A stretch of 64,000 nucleotides of DNA from an uncultured Saprospiraceae bacterium (GTDB lineage: Bacteria; Bacteroidota; Bacteroidia; Chitinophagales; Saprospiraceae): contig CALLPI010000007.1 of NCBI GenBank assembly GCA_938015595.1, positions 62,001 to 126,000 of the forward strand. The letters run 5' to 3'. Under the pieces are notes generated by a model. The model had not been told where the DNA came from, made no database searches, and saw only the letters and a program-made list of their open reading frames with translations. The stretch's first letter is position 1; the number at the start of each line of letters is the position of its first letter. Below, in pieces: positions 1 to 8,800 of the stretch. A program made the translations under genes and the position numbers.

Positions 1-891
1 TTGGCCACCATGGCGCGGGCCAGTACCAGGATCCACCGCAATGGCATGCCCTAGCCCCTGGATGTCGTAACGCACTATGGCGCGTTTGTTCTGGGCCATC
101 CAAGTAGTGCGCGTTACTTTGTTATTGCCTTGAAACGAAGTTTCTTCCTGCCCTTGCCAGGGGGATATCCCCCAAAGATTTGACCACTGTTTGACCAGTT
201 CGCCGGCATTGGCTATTTTTACTACGGCGTCGTCCACTCCATGTATAATAGCCAGGCGCGGCCAGGAGCCAGCATAGCCTGGATTTTGGGCGCGCACTTT
301 ATTGCCCCATTCTTGAGGACTCAGAACAACCACTCCACTCATGGCAGCCATTCCAGTGGGAATATCGGTAGCTGCGCCATAGGGTACACCGGCCATCACT
401 GTGCCAGATTCAAATACCTCGGGGTAAGTTGCCAGCATAGCAGCAGCCATAGCGCCACCTGCTGATATACCAGTAATGAACACCTGCCGGCGATTGAGGC
501 CGTGCCCGGCTATAGTGTGGTCTATCATTTGCCTGATGGAGAGAACTTCGCCACTGCCTCGCCGGTAGTCATTTTCGTTAAACCAGTTGAAGCAGCGATT
601 CACATTATTGGCACTCTGCTGCTGTGGGTACAGCACCACAAACTTTTCTTGGTCAGCAAGGGTATTCCAGCCACTGAGGCGAGCCATCTCAGCGGCATCC
701 TGCAGGCAACCGTGTAGTACCACTACCAGCGGAGCGTTGCGGCGCAGCCCTTCCGGTACATATTGGTAGCATTTTAACTCTCCAGGGTTGCTACCAAAGC
801 CGGTCACTTCGCTCATGCCGATGGCTTCGGGCTTCTCGCAGCGGTTTAGTGATAGAATGGTTAGAAGGGTTAGCGTAAGGTATCGGTACAT
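1..891 (-). CDS. PHB-depolymerase-family secreted esterase (3' end outside window)
   Basis: Alpha/beta-hydrolase of the extracellular polyhydroxybutyrate depolymerase / feruloyl esterase (LpqC-like) family, probably exported and hydrolysing ester bonds. 297 codons are open from the ATG at 891 to the window edge with no stop, so the C-terminus is missing. Visible motifs: oxyanion-hole LHGCLQDA (near residue 63), nucleophile elbow GISAGGAM with Ser143, AGVPYGAA, acid region HGVDDAVV with Asp221 the likely acid, and GLGHAIAVDPG with His282. All three catalytic residues are therefore present. The N-terminus is hydrophobic and followed by Cys18; the lipobox (LNRC) is poor, so lipoprotein status is uncertain. 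A TACCTTTG -7 box lies about 25 bases upstream. The true substrate (PHB or another ester) cannot be told from sequence. Confidence 0.88.
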   Translation of the reverse strand, partial: MYRYLTLTLLTILSLNRCEKPEAIGMSEVTGFGSNPGELKCYQYVPEGLRRNAPLVVVLHGCLQDAAEMARLSGWNTLADQEKFVVLYPQQQSANNVNRCFNWFNENDYRRGSGEVLSIRQMIDHTIAGHGLNRRQVFITGISAGGAMAAAMLATYPEVFESGTVMAGVPYGAATDIPTGMAAMSGVVVLSPQEWGNKVRAQNPGYAGSWPRLAIIHGVDDAVVKIANAGELVKQWSNLWGISPWQGQEETSFQGNNKVTRTTWMAQNKRAIVRYDIQGLGHAIAVDPGTGPRHGGQ

Positions 892-916
892 ATATGAGCT
901 ATTTGAAACAATAAGA

Positions 917-924
917 CAAAGGTA
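917..924 (-). promoter_or_regulatory. -7 box TACCTTTG for the esterase
   Basis: Exact match to the Bacteroidota -7 consensus TAnnTTTG on the minus strand, 25 bases upstream of the esterase ATG at 891. No convincing -33 TTG at the usual spacing. Confidence 0.6.
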
Positions 925-1027
925 CAAAATTATTACTGCTCTTCCGTTTTCAAGCCAGTACGGGGGCGGCGAGAGATGAACTCTATTAAGTTAAGCCCTC
1001 TAGGTAGAAAAAAAGGGGTCAAAAAGT

Positions 1028-1046
1028 AAAAATCGGGCTGATTTTT
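1028..1046 (-). terminator. weak AT-rich hairpin after recN
   Basis: A 7-bp A/T-rich stem with a 5-base loop lies just downstream of the recN stop. On the minus strand it is followed by ACTTTTT. The stem has only one G-C pair, so this is a weak candidate. Confidence 0.3.
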
Positions 1047-1078
1047 TGAGGAGAAAAAAGGGAGTTCCAGGCGTTTAG

Positions 1079-2752
1079 CTAATGGCCATGGACGTTGGCC
1101 AACTCCAGTAACTCCTTCGCGTTCTGCAAGGCCGAAGCGCTGGGTGGATTCTGACTTAGCATAACGGCGATGGACCGGATGCGTTCTTCTGGAGTCAAGC
1201 GGCGCACGCTGGTTAGAGTGCGTTCGGGAGTATCTTTTTTGTACACGAAGTAGTGCGCGTCGGCTTTGGAAGCCACTTGTGGGCTGTGGGTAATAGCGAC
1301 TACCTGGTGCTGGTTGGAAAGGCGACGCAAGATGTTGCCCATGCGCAAGGCTACATCGCCGGATATGCCTGTGTCTATTTCATCGAATATGAGGGTAGGC
1401 AGTGGAATAGCCGCCGCCACTAGTGATTTGGCAACTAATGTAAGGCGCGAAAGCTCGCCGCCAGAGGCTACGTCTTTAATGAGCTGTGGACGACTGCCCT
1501 TATTGGCAGCAAACAGAAAATGTACATCATCCATACCGGTAGGGCCAAAATCAGATAAGGACGTACACTGTACCTGCAATATCGCGTGCTCCATGGCCAA
1601 CTGCTCCAACATGCCTTTGACCTCCGCCTCGAAAGTGCCAATAACCGACTGCCGACGTGCACTCAACTGCGCTGCCAGGTCGCGTAGTGAAGCCTCCAAG
1701 CTGCTCAACTGCTGCTGAAGAGCTTCGATTTCTTCATCTAGGTTGGAGAAGGTGCGCAGTTTTTCCTGCCAGGTTTCCTGCATAGCCAAGAGGTCGGCTA
1801 CTGAGCCAACGCGGTGCTTATGTTGCAAGCGATACAGGAGGTCGAGGCGCTGCTGTACTTCGGCTAAGCGTTCGGGGTCGTACTCGGTAGCGTCAGCCAG
1901 GCGCTCCAGTTCATGCGTCATATCTTGTATTTCGGCTATGGCATTATCAAAGCGGTCGGCCAGGGCTGCCACCCGTGTATTGATCCGGCGAAAAACGCTC
2001 AATGAAGCACCTACTTGCTGCAATTGGACAAGTGCTGATTGTTCACTTTCCAGTAGTAGGTGGCAAGCTGCCATCAAGGTGCGCTTGATTTCTTCGGCGT
2101 TGGACAGCAGGTTCAACTCTTGCTCCAGGCTCTCCTGCTCATTGGGCTGTAAGCTGGCCTTTTGGAGTTCTTCCAGCTGAAAGCGCACAAACTCTGCTTC
2201 ATTGGCGCTTTCGGTATTCATGCGCTGGAGTTCGGCCAAGCGACGGCGAATAGCCTGCCAGGTCTTATAGCCTGCCTGGTATTGCGCCAGCAGGGGCTTA
2301 TTGTCGGCCAGGGCGTCGAGTAGGCGTAGTTGGAAGGAGACGTTGTGCAAGTCGCGGGTATCAAACTGCTGGTGCAAGTCTACTAGAGTGCTACTCAGCT
2401 CCTGAAGTACGTCAAGTGTAACAGGGCTGTCGTTGACAAAAGCGCGCGACTTACCAGCCGAGGTGATTTCGCGGCGGATAACAAGCTCGGTGTCGTAATC
2501 CAAGTCGTGCTCTTGAAAAAACGGCTGTAATTCATAAGCCTGAATATCAAACACTGCCTCCACCACGCACTTGTCGTCGGTGCGGTACAGTACTTTAGTA
2601 TCTGCGCGCTGCCCCATGATGAGGCCCAAGGCGCCCAGCAGGATGGACTTTCCGGCACCGGTTTCGCCGGTTATGATAGTCAGCCCCTGGGAAAACTCAA
2701 TTTCCAGTTCATCAATAATGGCGTAATTGCGAATGAGGAGTTTTTGAATCAT
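1079..2752 (-). CDS. recN: DNA repair protein RecN
   Basis: SMC-like ATPase acting in double-strand-break repair. 557 residues, the usual RecN length. The N-terminal half has Walker A GETGAGKS (residues 29-36). The middle is two heptad-rich antiparallel arms (about 150-370). The C-terminal half has the ABC signature SGGELSRL (from residue 430), Walker B LIFDEIDTG (Asp457-Glu458) and an ITHSPQVAS switch region. The start at 2752 (MIQKLLIRNYAIID) is chosen because the family begins there and because a -7 box at 2783-2790 would lie inside a longer reading frame starting at 2785. It stands alone, with the esterase downstream on the same strand. Confidence 0.97.
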   Translation of the reverse strand: MIQKLLIRNYAIIDELEIEFSQGLTIITGETGAGKSILLGALGLIMGQRADTKVLYRTDDKCVVEAVFDIQAYELQPFFQEHDLDYDTELVIRREITSAGKSRAFVNDSPVTLDVLQELSSTLVDLHQQFDTRDLHNVSFQLRLLDALADNKPLLAQYQAGYKTWQAIRRRLAELQRMNTESANEAEFVRFQLEELQKASLQPNEQESLEQELNLLSNAEEIKRTLMAACHLLLESEQSALVQLQQVGASLSVFRRINTRVAALADRFDNAIAEIQDMTHELERLADATEYDPERLAEVQQRLDLLYRLQHKHRVGSVADLLAMQETWQEKLRTFSNLDEEIEALQQQLSSLEASLRDLAAQLSARRQSVIGTFEAEVKGMLEQLAMEHAILQVQCTSLSDFGPTGMDDVHFLFAANKGSRPQLIKDVASGGELSRLTLVAKSLVAAAIPLPTLIFDEIDTGISGDVALRMGNILRRLSNQHQVVAITHSPQVASKADAHYFVYKKDTPERTLTSVRRLTPEERIRSIAVMLSQNPPSASALQNAKELLELANVHGH

Positions 2753-2782
2753 ACTTACCAGCCTCAGCCTTTTGAGCGGGGG

Positions 2783-2790
2783 CAAACTTA
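2783..2790 (-). promoter_or_regulatory. -7 box TAAGTTTG for recN
   Basis: Exact TAnnTTTG on the minus strand, 30 bases upstream of the recN start at 2752. It argues against the longer in-frame start at 2785. Confidence 0.5.
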
Positions 2791-2977
2791 GTCAAAAAGC
2801 CCGGCAATCTGCGCGACAGCCATAGGAAAAATGCCGGCTGCTCAAAGGGTTGCTTTAGCCCTTGATACCGGGATTGACCGCGCACAGATTTGCTCGACTG
2901 GTTTGAAAACAGACTAAGCGACGACCTTGTAACGTTAACAGTACGAAAGTGTCGGCGGATATGCTGCCGGCAATCGC

Positions 2978-2985
2978 TATTTTTG
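2978..2985 (+). promoter_or_regulatory. -7 box TATTTTTG for the histidine kinase
   Basis: Exact TAnnTTTG about 20 bases before the ATG at 3006. It lies inside a possible longer frame beginning at 2949, which supports the shorter start. Confidence 0.45.
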
Positions 2986-3005
2986 CGCTCACCGTCGTTA
3001 GGCAA

Positions 3006-4166
3006 ATGGACATTTACACCCGAAAATCGCGTTGGAAATTATACTTGGGTATTGGCGGCGCTCTCATTGTGGGTATCTCGCTCGTTTATACCAACTATCT
3101 GACAGCCAAGCTGGCCGATGAAGAAAAACGCAAGGCAAACCTACTGCTGATGGCCTGGGAAGAGATTAAAACCGACCCTAGGCCAGACTGCATGCCCTGC
3201 CTGAGTTGCATGGATATTACCCTACATTCGGCTCTGATTCAAAGCAACAAAACCATCCCGGCCATCCTTGTGGGCACGGACAACAACATCATTGACGCCG
3301 TAAACTTGACAGAAGATAGCGCTGTTTGGGCCAGAGAACTCAAAAAGATGAAGGCCTCGGGCGCCCCCCCTGTACAAGGCTTAGACTATGAACTGTACTA
3401 CCGCGAGTCCACTATCCTCACTCAGTTGCGATACTTCCCTGTGGTACAACTGCTATTGATTGCCTCCTTTGTAACCTTTGGCTATATTGGATTCAGCAAT
3501 GCCCGCCGCGCGGAGCAAAACCGCGTATGGGTGGGCATGGCCAAAGAAACCGCTCACCAGTTGGGTACGCCCATCTCGGCTATCATGGCTTGGATAGAAC
3601 ACCTCCAAATCACACTGCAAGAAAACGAAGAAGGCGAGGAAGTACTCCAGGAGCTGGGCAAGGATGTGCAGCGACTACAGCTTATTGCCGACCGCTTCTC
3701 CAAAATAGGCTCTGCGCCGGTACTAGAGGAGGTAAATCTCTACGAGGAGTTACACCAATGCCGCCTGTACATGGAGAAGCGCGCGCCGCGTAAGGTGGCT
3801 TTCCAGTTTCCTGACCCTGCGAGCAGTCAATTGAAGGTAAAACTCAACCCGCCGTTGTTCGACTGGGTCATAGAAAACCTATTGCGCAATGCACTCGATG
3901 CCATGGAAGGTCAGGGGCAAATCACGGCTACCATTACCGAAGACGCCCACTATGCCTATATATATGTGAGCGACACAGGTAAAGGCATCCCCAGTTCCAA
4001 ATTCAAACGGATATTTGAGCCTGGCTACACTACTAAGACTCGCGGCTGGGGCTTGGGCTTGTCATTGGCCAAGCGTATCATTGAAGACTACCACAAGGGG
4101 CGTATTTTTGTGCATGCTTCTGAAGAAGGCAAAGGCAGCACCTTCTGCATCCAGCTACCGCGATAG
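3006..4166 (+). CDS. membrane sensor histidine kinase
   Basis: Two-component sensor kinase, 386 residues. A transmembrane helix at about 12-28 and a second at about 145-163 enclose a periplasmic sensor domain of some 115 residues. Then come the dimerisation/H-box ETAHQLGTPISA with phospho-acceptor His184, the N-box ENLLRNALDAMEGQ, G1 box VSDTGKGIPSSKF and G2 box GWGLGLSLAKRI of the HATPase domain. The sensor domain contains CMPCLSC (Cys62, Cys65, Cys68), a CxxCxxC cluster that could bind metal or sense redox; this is inference. No response regulator is encoded next to it, so it is an orphan kinase here. Its 3' end overlaps the convergent hydrolase gene by 12 bases. Confidence 0.93.
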   Translation: MDIYTRKSRWKLYLGIGGALIVGISLVYTNYLTAKLADEEKRKANLLLMAWEEIKTDPRPDCMPCLSCMDITLHSALIQSNKTIPAILVGTDNNIIDAVNLTEDSAVWARELKKMKASGAPPVQGLDYELYYRESTILTQLRYFPVVQLLLIASFVTFGYIGFSNARRAEQNRVWVGMAKETAHQLGTPISAIMAWIEHLQITLQENEEGEEVLQELGKDVQRLQLIADRFSKIGSAPVLEEVNLYEELHQCRLYMEKRAPRKVAFQFPDPASSQLKVKLNPPLFDWVIENLLRNALDAMEGQGQITATITEDAHYAYIYVSDTGKGIPSSKFKRIFEPGYTTKTRGWGLGLSLAKRIIEDYHKGRIFVHASEEGKGSTFCIQLPR

Positions 4167-5111
4167 GCCGTTGGAGCGCTTGTCGGGCAGAGCTTTGACC
4201 AAGAAGAAACCATCGCTACCCTGAGCCTGGTACAATGGCATGAGGATGTGTGCATCGGCTATAGCTTTGACTGGGCCATGGCGGTCGTAGGCCAGAATTT
4301 CGCCCTTGCGCACCGGCTGAAAATTCCGATAGTTGGGCGCCATGCGAAATTCGTCCTCCGGCCGGATGCGATGTATGTGCAAGAGTTTAGCCACATCGGG
4401 CAAGCCCTTGGCGTAAGCAATCAGCAATTCATCATGGCGGTTTTCTACATCATCAGCGTCCACGCAACCAATGGTTCGCATACAGTTGATGATAGCAGCA
4501 ATGCAGCGATTGATGGAAAGGGGGTCGTCGTGTTGCCCGGCTTCAAATGCCAAGGCCATCGTAGGCACACCTAGGTTTTCTGTGGTGAAATAATGCAAAA
4601 CAGTGCCTTGTAGGCCGGCTAACATTCCCGTGATTACTGGTGCATGCATGGCTCTGGCTATGCGCACACTCTCGGGGTCGTCAGTGGCAATGCCAAATAT
4701 ACCGCCGTCGGCACTGGTAGTATGTAAGTCAAGTACGACTACCCTATCAGGCGCATAGCTTTCAATTTCCCGGTGCACAGCCTCCAGGAGTTCGCGGAGT
4801 TCGCGCTCTTCATAACGGAGTTGAGCTGGATGTGTTTGCCGTACTCGTTCAATGAGTTCTGGGCGCCACATGCGGTTTAGGTCTTGCTCTACGTAGCGCA
4901 AACGCTGGCTCAGGGCTTGCCGATTGCCCCGGAAACCAACCAAGCGCCCGCTGAAAGCAAAAGTGGGGTTCACTACGGGTTCTCTTTCCAAGAGGTTGAA
5001 TACAACGCCTAGGGCCTTGACGCCAGCCTGTTCATTGCCGTGTATGCCGCCGAAGCATATTAACAGAGGGCCTCGCTGTCTGCCAGTATATTTACCAATT
5101 AATCTTCGCAT
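4155..5111 (-). CDS. succinylglutamate desuccinylase / aspartoacylase family protein
   Basis: Zinc-dependent M14-like deacylase of the AstE/AspA family, 318 residues. Visible ligands: GGIHGNEQAG with His24 and Glu27, and LDLHTTSADGG with His130. RGNRQAL (61-67) and QDLNRMW (76-82) match the substrate-binding segments of the family. The C-terminal ~90 residues form the small beta-rich domain. The acyl-amino-acid substrate is not determined by sequence, and no arginine succinyltransferase genes lie nearby. An in-frame TGA lies just upstream of the ATG at 5111, so the start cannot be much earlier. Tail-to-tail overlap of 12 bases with the kinase gene. Confidence 0.88.
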   Translation of the reverse strand: MRRLIGKYTGRQRGPLLICFGGIHGNEQAGVKALGVVFNLLEREPVVNPTFAFSGRLVGFRGNRQALSQRLRYVEQDLNRMWRPELIERVRQTHPAQLRYEERELRELLEAVHREIESYAPDRVVVLDLHTTSADGGIFGIATDDPESVRIARAMHAPVITGMLAGLQGTVLHYFTTENLGVPTMALAFEAGQHDDPLSINRCIAAIINCMRTIGCVDADDVENRHDELLIAYAKGLPDVAKLLHIHRIRPEDEFRMAPNYRNFQPVRKGEILAYDRHGPVKAIADAHILMPLYQAQGSDGFFLVKALPDKRSNGLSR

Positions 5112-5466
5112 AGTTTGTCCATATCATCCTCCAGGCAACGCCATAGCAGCCCACAGGCGGCGTATGATTGGCAAAGGCACCGGCGCTCAGTCCTCTGTGC
5201 TGAGTACTGGCGCGATGATTTCCTAAGTCATGCCCCAAAGGTATGACAAGAATTAACACTGGCATAACTATGAAGCAACACTAGAAGCGCTTTCAATGCA
5301 AAAAACGCAGTGAAGGTTTACAAATAGTTTTCAATCCATTCATTTACAATAAGTTAATCAAAACTTAAAACTATGTTTCTACCCGAGTGAGTGGTGCTCC
5401 TCTACCTTCGCTACGTGTATATCCACAAGTTCATCTCTTCAAATGCCACCAAAAATCACTGGTATT
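5112..5466. other. 355-base divergent intergenic region
   Basis: A-T-rich DNA between the AstE-like gene (minus) and susC-like gene (plus). It contains the minus-strand -7 box at 5236-5243 and, on the plus strand, TACCTTCG at 5403-5410, a one-mismatch -7 box about 57 bases before the SusC start. No open frame with recognisable homology, no RNA gene and no strong hairpin seen. Confidence 0.6.
5236..5243 (-). promoter_or_regulatory. -7 box TACCTTTG upstream of the AstE-like gene
   Basis: Exact TAnnTTTG on the minus strand. It would give a leader of about 120 bases before the ATG at 5111, longer than for most genes in this window. Confidence 0.45.
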
Positions 5467-8400
5467 ATGAAATCAACATTGTACAAGGGCTGGAGGCTAC
5501 TTGCGGCCTCTCTGTGCTTAGCGGCTGCAGCTCAGGCCGTTTGGGCGCAAAACATCAGCGGCACAGTGCTGGACGCCGACACCAAGGAGCCGCTCATTGG
5601 TGCCAACGTGTCGGTAAAAGGCACAACACGAGGTACTACAACTGACATTGCGGGTGAGTTTAGCGTACAAGCACGCCCAGGCGAAACGCTGGTGTTCTCC
5701 TACATTGGCTACACGGCTCAAGAAGTACTGGTCAGCAACAACGAGCGCCTGAGCATCACGCTCAAGCAGGCAATACAACTCCAAGAAATTACTGTAACCG
5801 CTCTGGGTATTAGCCGAGAGAAAAAATCACTAGGCTATGCAGTACAGGAAATTGGCGGCAACGCGCTGGACAAAGCCCGCGAGACAAACATCATCAGCTC
5901 GCTGGCTGGCAAGGTGGCAGGGCTTACCATCGTGGGCAACCCCTCCGGCATCGGCTCTTCGGCACGCGTGACCATCCGCGGCGAGCGCTCACTCAACATC
6001 AACCGCAACCAGCCGCTTTTCGTAGTAGATGGCGTACCCATCAACAATGAATTCCGTGGCTCCTCCGGTCGCAGTTTTCAGGACGCAGACTACGGTAACG
6101 GCGCTGGCTTCGTAAACCCTGATGATGTAGAATCTATTACGGTGCTCAAAGGCGCCAGCGCAGCAGCTTTGTACGGCTCTCGCGCCAACAACGGCGTTAT
6201 CCTCATTACTACTAAGTCGGGCAAAAACACTAAGGGCATTGGCGTGACTATCAACTCCACTGTATCTTTTGAGAACGTCTTGCGCCTCCCAGAGTACCAA
6301 AACGTGTATGGCCAAGGCTTGAATGGCGTGTTCGAGTTCAAGGACGGCAACGGCGGGGGCGCCGCCGACGGCGTGGACGAAAGTTGGGGGCCCAAAATGG
6401 AAGGTCAACTCATCAAGCAGTTTGACTCACCGACTACCAAAGGGCTGCGCGGCGGAGACGTAGGCAACCTATTTACTTCTATTGGCCCGGTAAATCTGGC
6501 GGCGCAGTTGGCTGCCCGCGGCGAAATTCAGCCTACGCCTTTTGTGCCGCTGCCCAACAACGTCCGCGACTTCTTTGAAACTGGCATCACCCAAACTCAC
6601 AACATCGCAGTAGCTGGCAGCAACGACCGCAGCGACTTCCGCCTTTCCTACACTTGGCTAGATCAAACCGGCACTGTGCCCAACACCGACCTCAAGCGCA
6701 ATACCATCGCTTTTGCCGGTGGCTATCAACTCTCCCCAAAATTTCGCGCACGTACGGCCATCAACTATTTCAATAATACTAGCTCCAACCGCCCCAATCT
6801 CAGCTACGGCACAGAAAATATCATGTACCTGTTCAACTGCTGGCTGGGGCGCAGTGTCAATGTAGCCGCCATGCGCGACTACTGGATGGCCGGCCGCGTA
6901 GGGCTTAATCAATTCAACTTTAACTACAACTACCATGACAACCCCTACTTTAATGTATTTGAAAACACCAACAGCCAGGACCTCAACCGCGTGTACGGCA
7001 ACATAGCGCTCACCTACGATTTCACTGACAATCTAAGCCTCATGGTACGCAGCGGCGCTGATGTAAGCGACGAGTTTCGTGCGCGCCGTAGGGCCTACAG
7101 CACCCAGCGCTTCCAGCGCGGCTCCTACCGCGAAGAGCGCATCAATTTTACTGAAATCAATACCGACTTCTTGCTCAACTACAACAAGAACCTGGGCGAC
7201 CGCCTGGGTATAAGCCTCGGCTTCGGTGGCAATGCAATGCGTCAGCAAGGCCGCAACTCCGACGTGATTGCGCCAGAACTGGCCGTGCCAGGCATCTACA
7301 CCCTGTCCAACTCGCGTGTAGCCATTCAAAACCTGGCCAGCACGCCTTATTTCAAGAAGCACATCAACAGTTTGTACGCCACAGCACAGCTTGACCTCAA
7401 CAATGCCTTCTATCTCGACCTCTCCGCCCGAAACGACTGGAGCAGCACCCTGCCAGCGGCCTCCCGTAGCTACCTATACTATGCCGCCAACTTCAGCGCT
7501 GTACTCACCGACGCACTGCGCATACAGAGTAACAAACTATCCTTTGCCAAGTTTCGCCTCGGCTTTGCCCAAGTAGGCAACGACACCGACCCCTATCAGC
7601 TGGTCGCTGTTTACAACGCGCAAACCGCTGTGCAGGGCCTGCCGGCTTACAGCGAATCTAGTGTGTTGGTCAACCCTGACTTGAAGCCGGAGATCAGTAC
7701 GTCTATCGAAACCGGCCTCGACCTTCGCTTCTTTGGCAACCGCGTAGGCCTGGATGTAACCTACTATCACACCTCTAGCCGCAACCAGTTGCTGCCACTC
7801 GAACTATCCATTACCACAGGTTACGCCCGCCGCTTCATCAATGCCGGCCTGATTCGCAACTATGGCCTGGAAGCTATGCTTACCCTCAAACCAGTGAAGA
7901 GCCGCCTTTTCAACTGGGATATCAACCTCAACTTCAGCACTAACCGCAGCAAAGTCGTAGATCTATACACTGACCCTGTGAGCGGCCAGGAAGTGAACCG
8001 CTATATCATGGCAGCTCGCTATGTGACCATTGAAGCTCGCACTGGCGGCCGCATGGGCGACATGTACGGCATTGGTTTTCAGCGTGTCAGCTCCGACCCC
8101 AACAACCCCTACTACGATGCTACCGGGCAATATGTAGGCCAGATTGTGTACAACAATCAAGGCAAGCCCATAGCGACGGCCAGCCCTATTCGCCTGGGCA
8201 ACTACAACCCTGACTGGCTGGGCGGCATCCTGAACACCTTTGACTTCAAAGGCTTGTCGCTGAGCGTGCTCTTTGACATACGCAGCGGCGGCCAAGTTTA
8301 CTCTCATACTCAAACGGTGGGCCGGGAAGGTGGCCAGATTATTGAAACCCTCGAAGGCCGCGCCGACGGCTACGACCTCTCCAAGCCCGGCAATGGCGTT

Positions 8401-8772
8401 ATTGGCCAGGGTGTGGTGCGTGGCGCCGATGGCAAATTCACGCCCAATACTGTGAAACTAAGCGCCCGTGAATGGCACACCTCCTACACGCTTGGCCGCC
8501 GCCTGGTGGAAGGCGTCATCTACGATGCCTCCTTCGTGAAACTGCGCGAAGTGCGCCTCGGCTATACTGTGCCCAACAAAATCTGGGGCAAACTGCCCGT
8601 ACGCGACCTGAGCATCAGCCTGGTAGGTCGCAACCTGGCCCTGTGGACGAAAGTGCCCCACATAGACCCAGAGACTTCCTCCACTGCAGGCGGCACGGTG
8701 ATTCCGGGCGTGGAATCGGTGGCCCTACCCTCCACGCGTAGTGTGGGTTTTAATCTCAACTGTCGTTTCTGA
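5467..8772 (+). CDS. SusC/RagA-family TonB-dependent outer-membrane transporter
   Basis: Outer-membrane importer of the SusC/RagA type, 1101 residues. Signal peptide about 1-27 (ends AVWAQ). Carboxypeptidase-D regulatory-like domain about 29-115 (ISGTVLDADTKEPLIGANV). Plug domain with QPLFVVDGVPINNE and GASAAALYGSRANNGVILI. Then a long 22-strand-type barrel ending in Phe (FNLNCRF), as is typical of beta-barrel proteins inserted by BAM. The start is at M9 of the longest frame, where the signal peptide begins. SusD follows after 28 bases, so both are almost certainly co-transcribed and form one transporter complex. No glycoside hydrolase, protease or sigma/anti-sigma pair is adjacent, so the nutrient cannot be inferred. 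Confidence 0.95.
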   Translation: MKSTLYKGWRLLAASLCLAAAAQAVWAQNISGTVLDADTKEPLIGANVSVKGTTRGTTTDIAGEFSVQARPGETLVFSYIGYTAQEVLVSNNERLSITLKQAIQLQEITVTALGISREKKSLGYAVQEIGGNALDKARETNIISSLAGKVAGLTIVGNPSGIGSSARVTIRGERSLNINRNQPLFVVDGVPINNEFRGSSGRSFQDADYGNGAGFVNPDDVESITVLKGASAAALYGSRANNGVILITTKSGKNTKGIGVTINSTVSFENVLRLPEYQNVYGQGLNGVFEFKDGNGGGAADGVDESWGPKMEGQLIKQFDSPTTKGLRGGDVGNLFTSIGPVNLAAQLAARGEIQPTPFVPLPNNVRDFFETGITQTHNIAVAGSNDRSDFRLSYTWLDQTGTVPNTDLKRNTIAFAGGYQLSPKFRARTAINYFNNTSSNRPNLSYGTENIMYLFNCWLGRSVNVAAMRDYWMAGRVGLNQFNFNYNYHDNPYFNVFENTNSQDLNRVYGNIALTYDFTDNLSLMVRSGADVSDEFRARRRAYSTQRFQRGSYREERINFTEINTDFLLNYNKNLGDRLGISLGFGGNAMRQQGRNSDVIAPELAVPGIYTLSNSRVAIQNLASTPYFKKHINSLYATAQLDLNNAFYLDLSARNDWSSTLPAASRSYLYYAANFSAVLTDALRIQSNKLSFAKFRLGFAQVGNDTDPYQLVAVYNAQTAVQGLPAYSESSVLVNPDLKPEISTSIETGLDLRFFGNRVGLDVTYYHTSSRNQLLPLELSITTGYARRFINAGLIRNYGLEAMLTLKPVKSRLFNWDINLNFSTNRSKVVDLYTDPVSGQEVNRYIMAARYVTIEARTGGRMGDMYGIGFQRVSSDPNNPYYDATGQYVGQIVYNNQGKPIATASPIRLGNYNPDWLGGILNTFDFKGLSLSVLFDIRSGGQVYSHTQTVGREGGQIIETLEGRADGYDLSKPGNGVIGQGVVRGADGKFTPNTVKLSAREWHTSYTLGRRLVEGVIYDASFVKLREVRLGYTVPNKIWGKLPVRDLSISLVGRNLALWTKVPHIDPETSSTAGGTVIPGVESVALPSTRSVGFNLNCRF

Positions 8773-8800
8773 TTTTGCTTCACCCTTAATCATCCTGACA

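Noticed and set aside
5403-5410. TACCTTCG considered as the SusC promoter
   Set aside because: One mismatch to TAnnTTTG and no -33 element; kept only as a remark in the intergenic entry.
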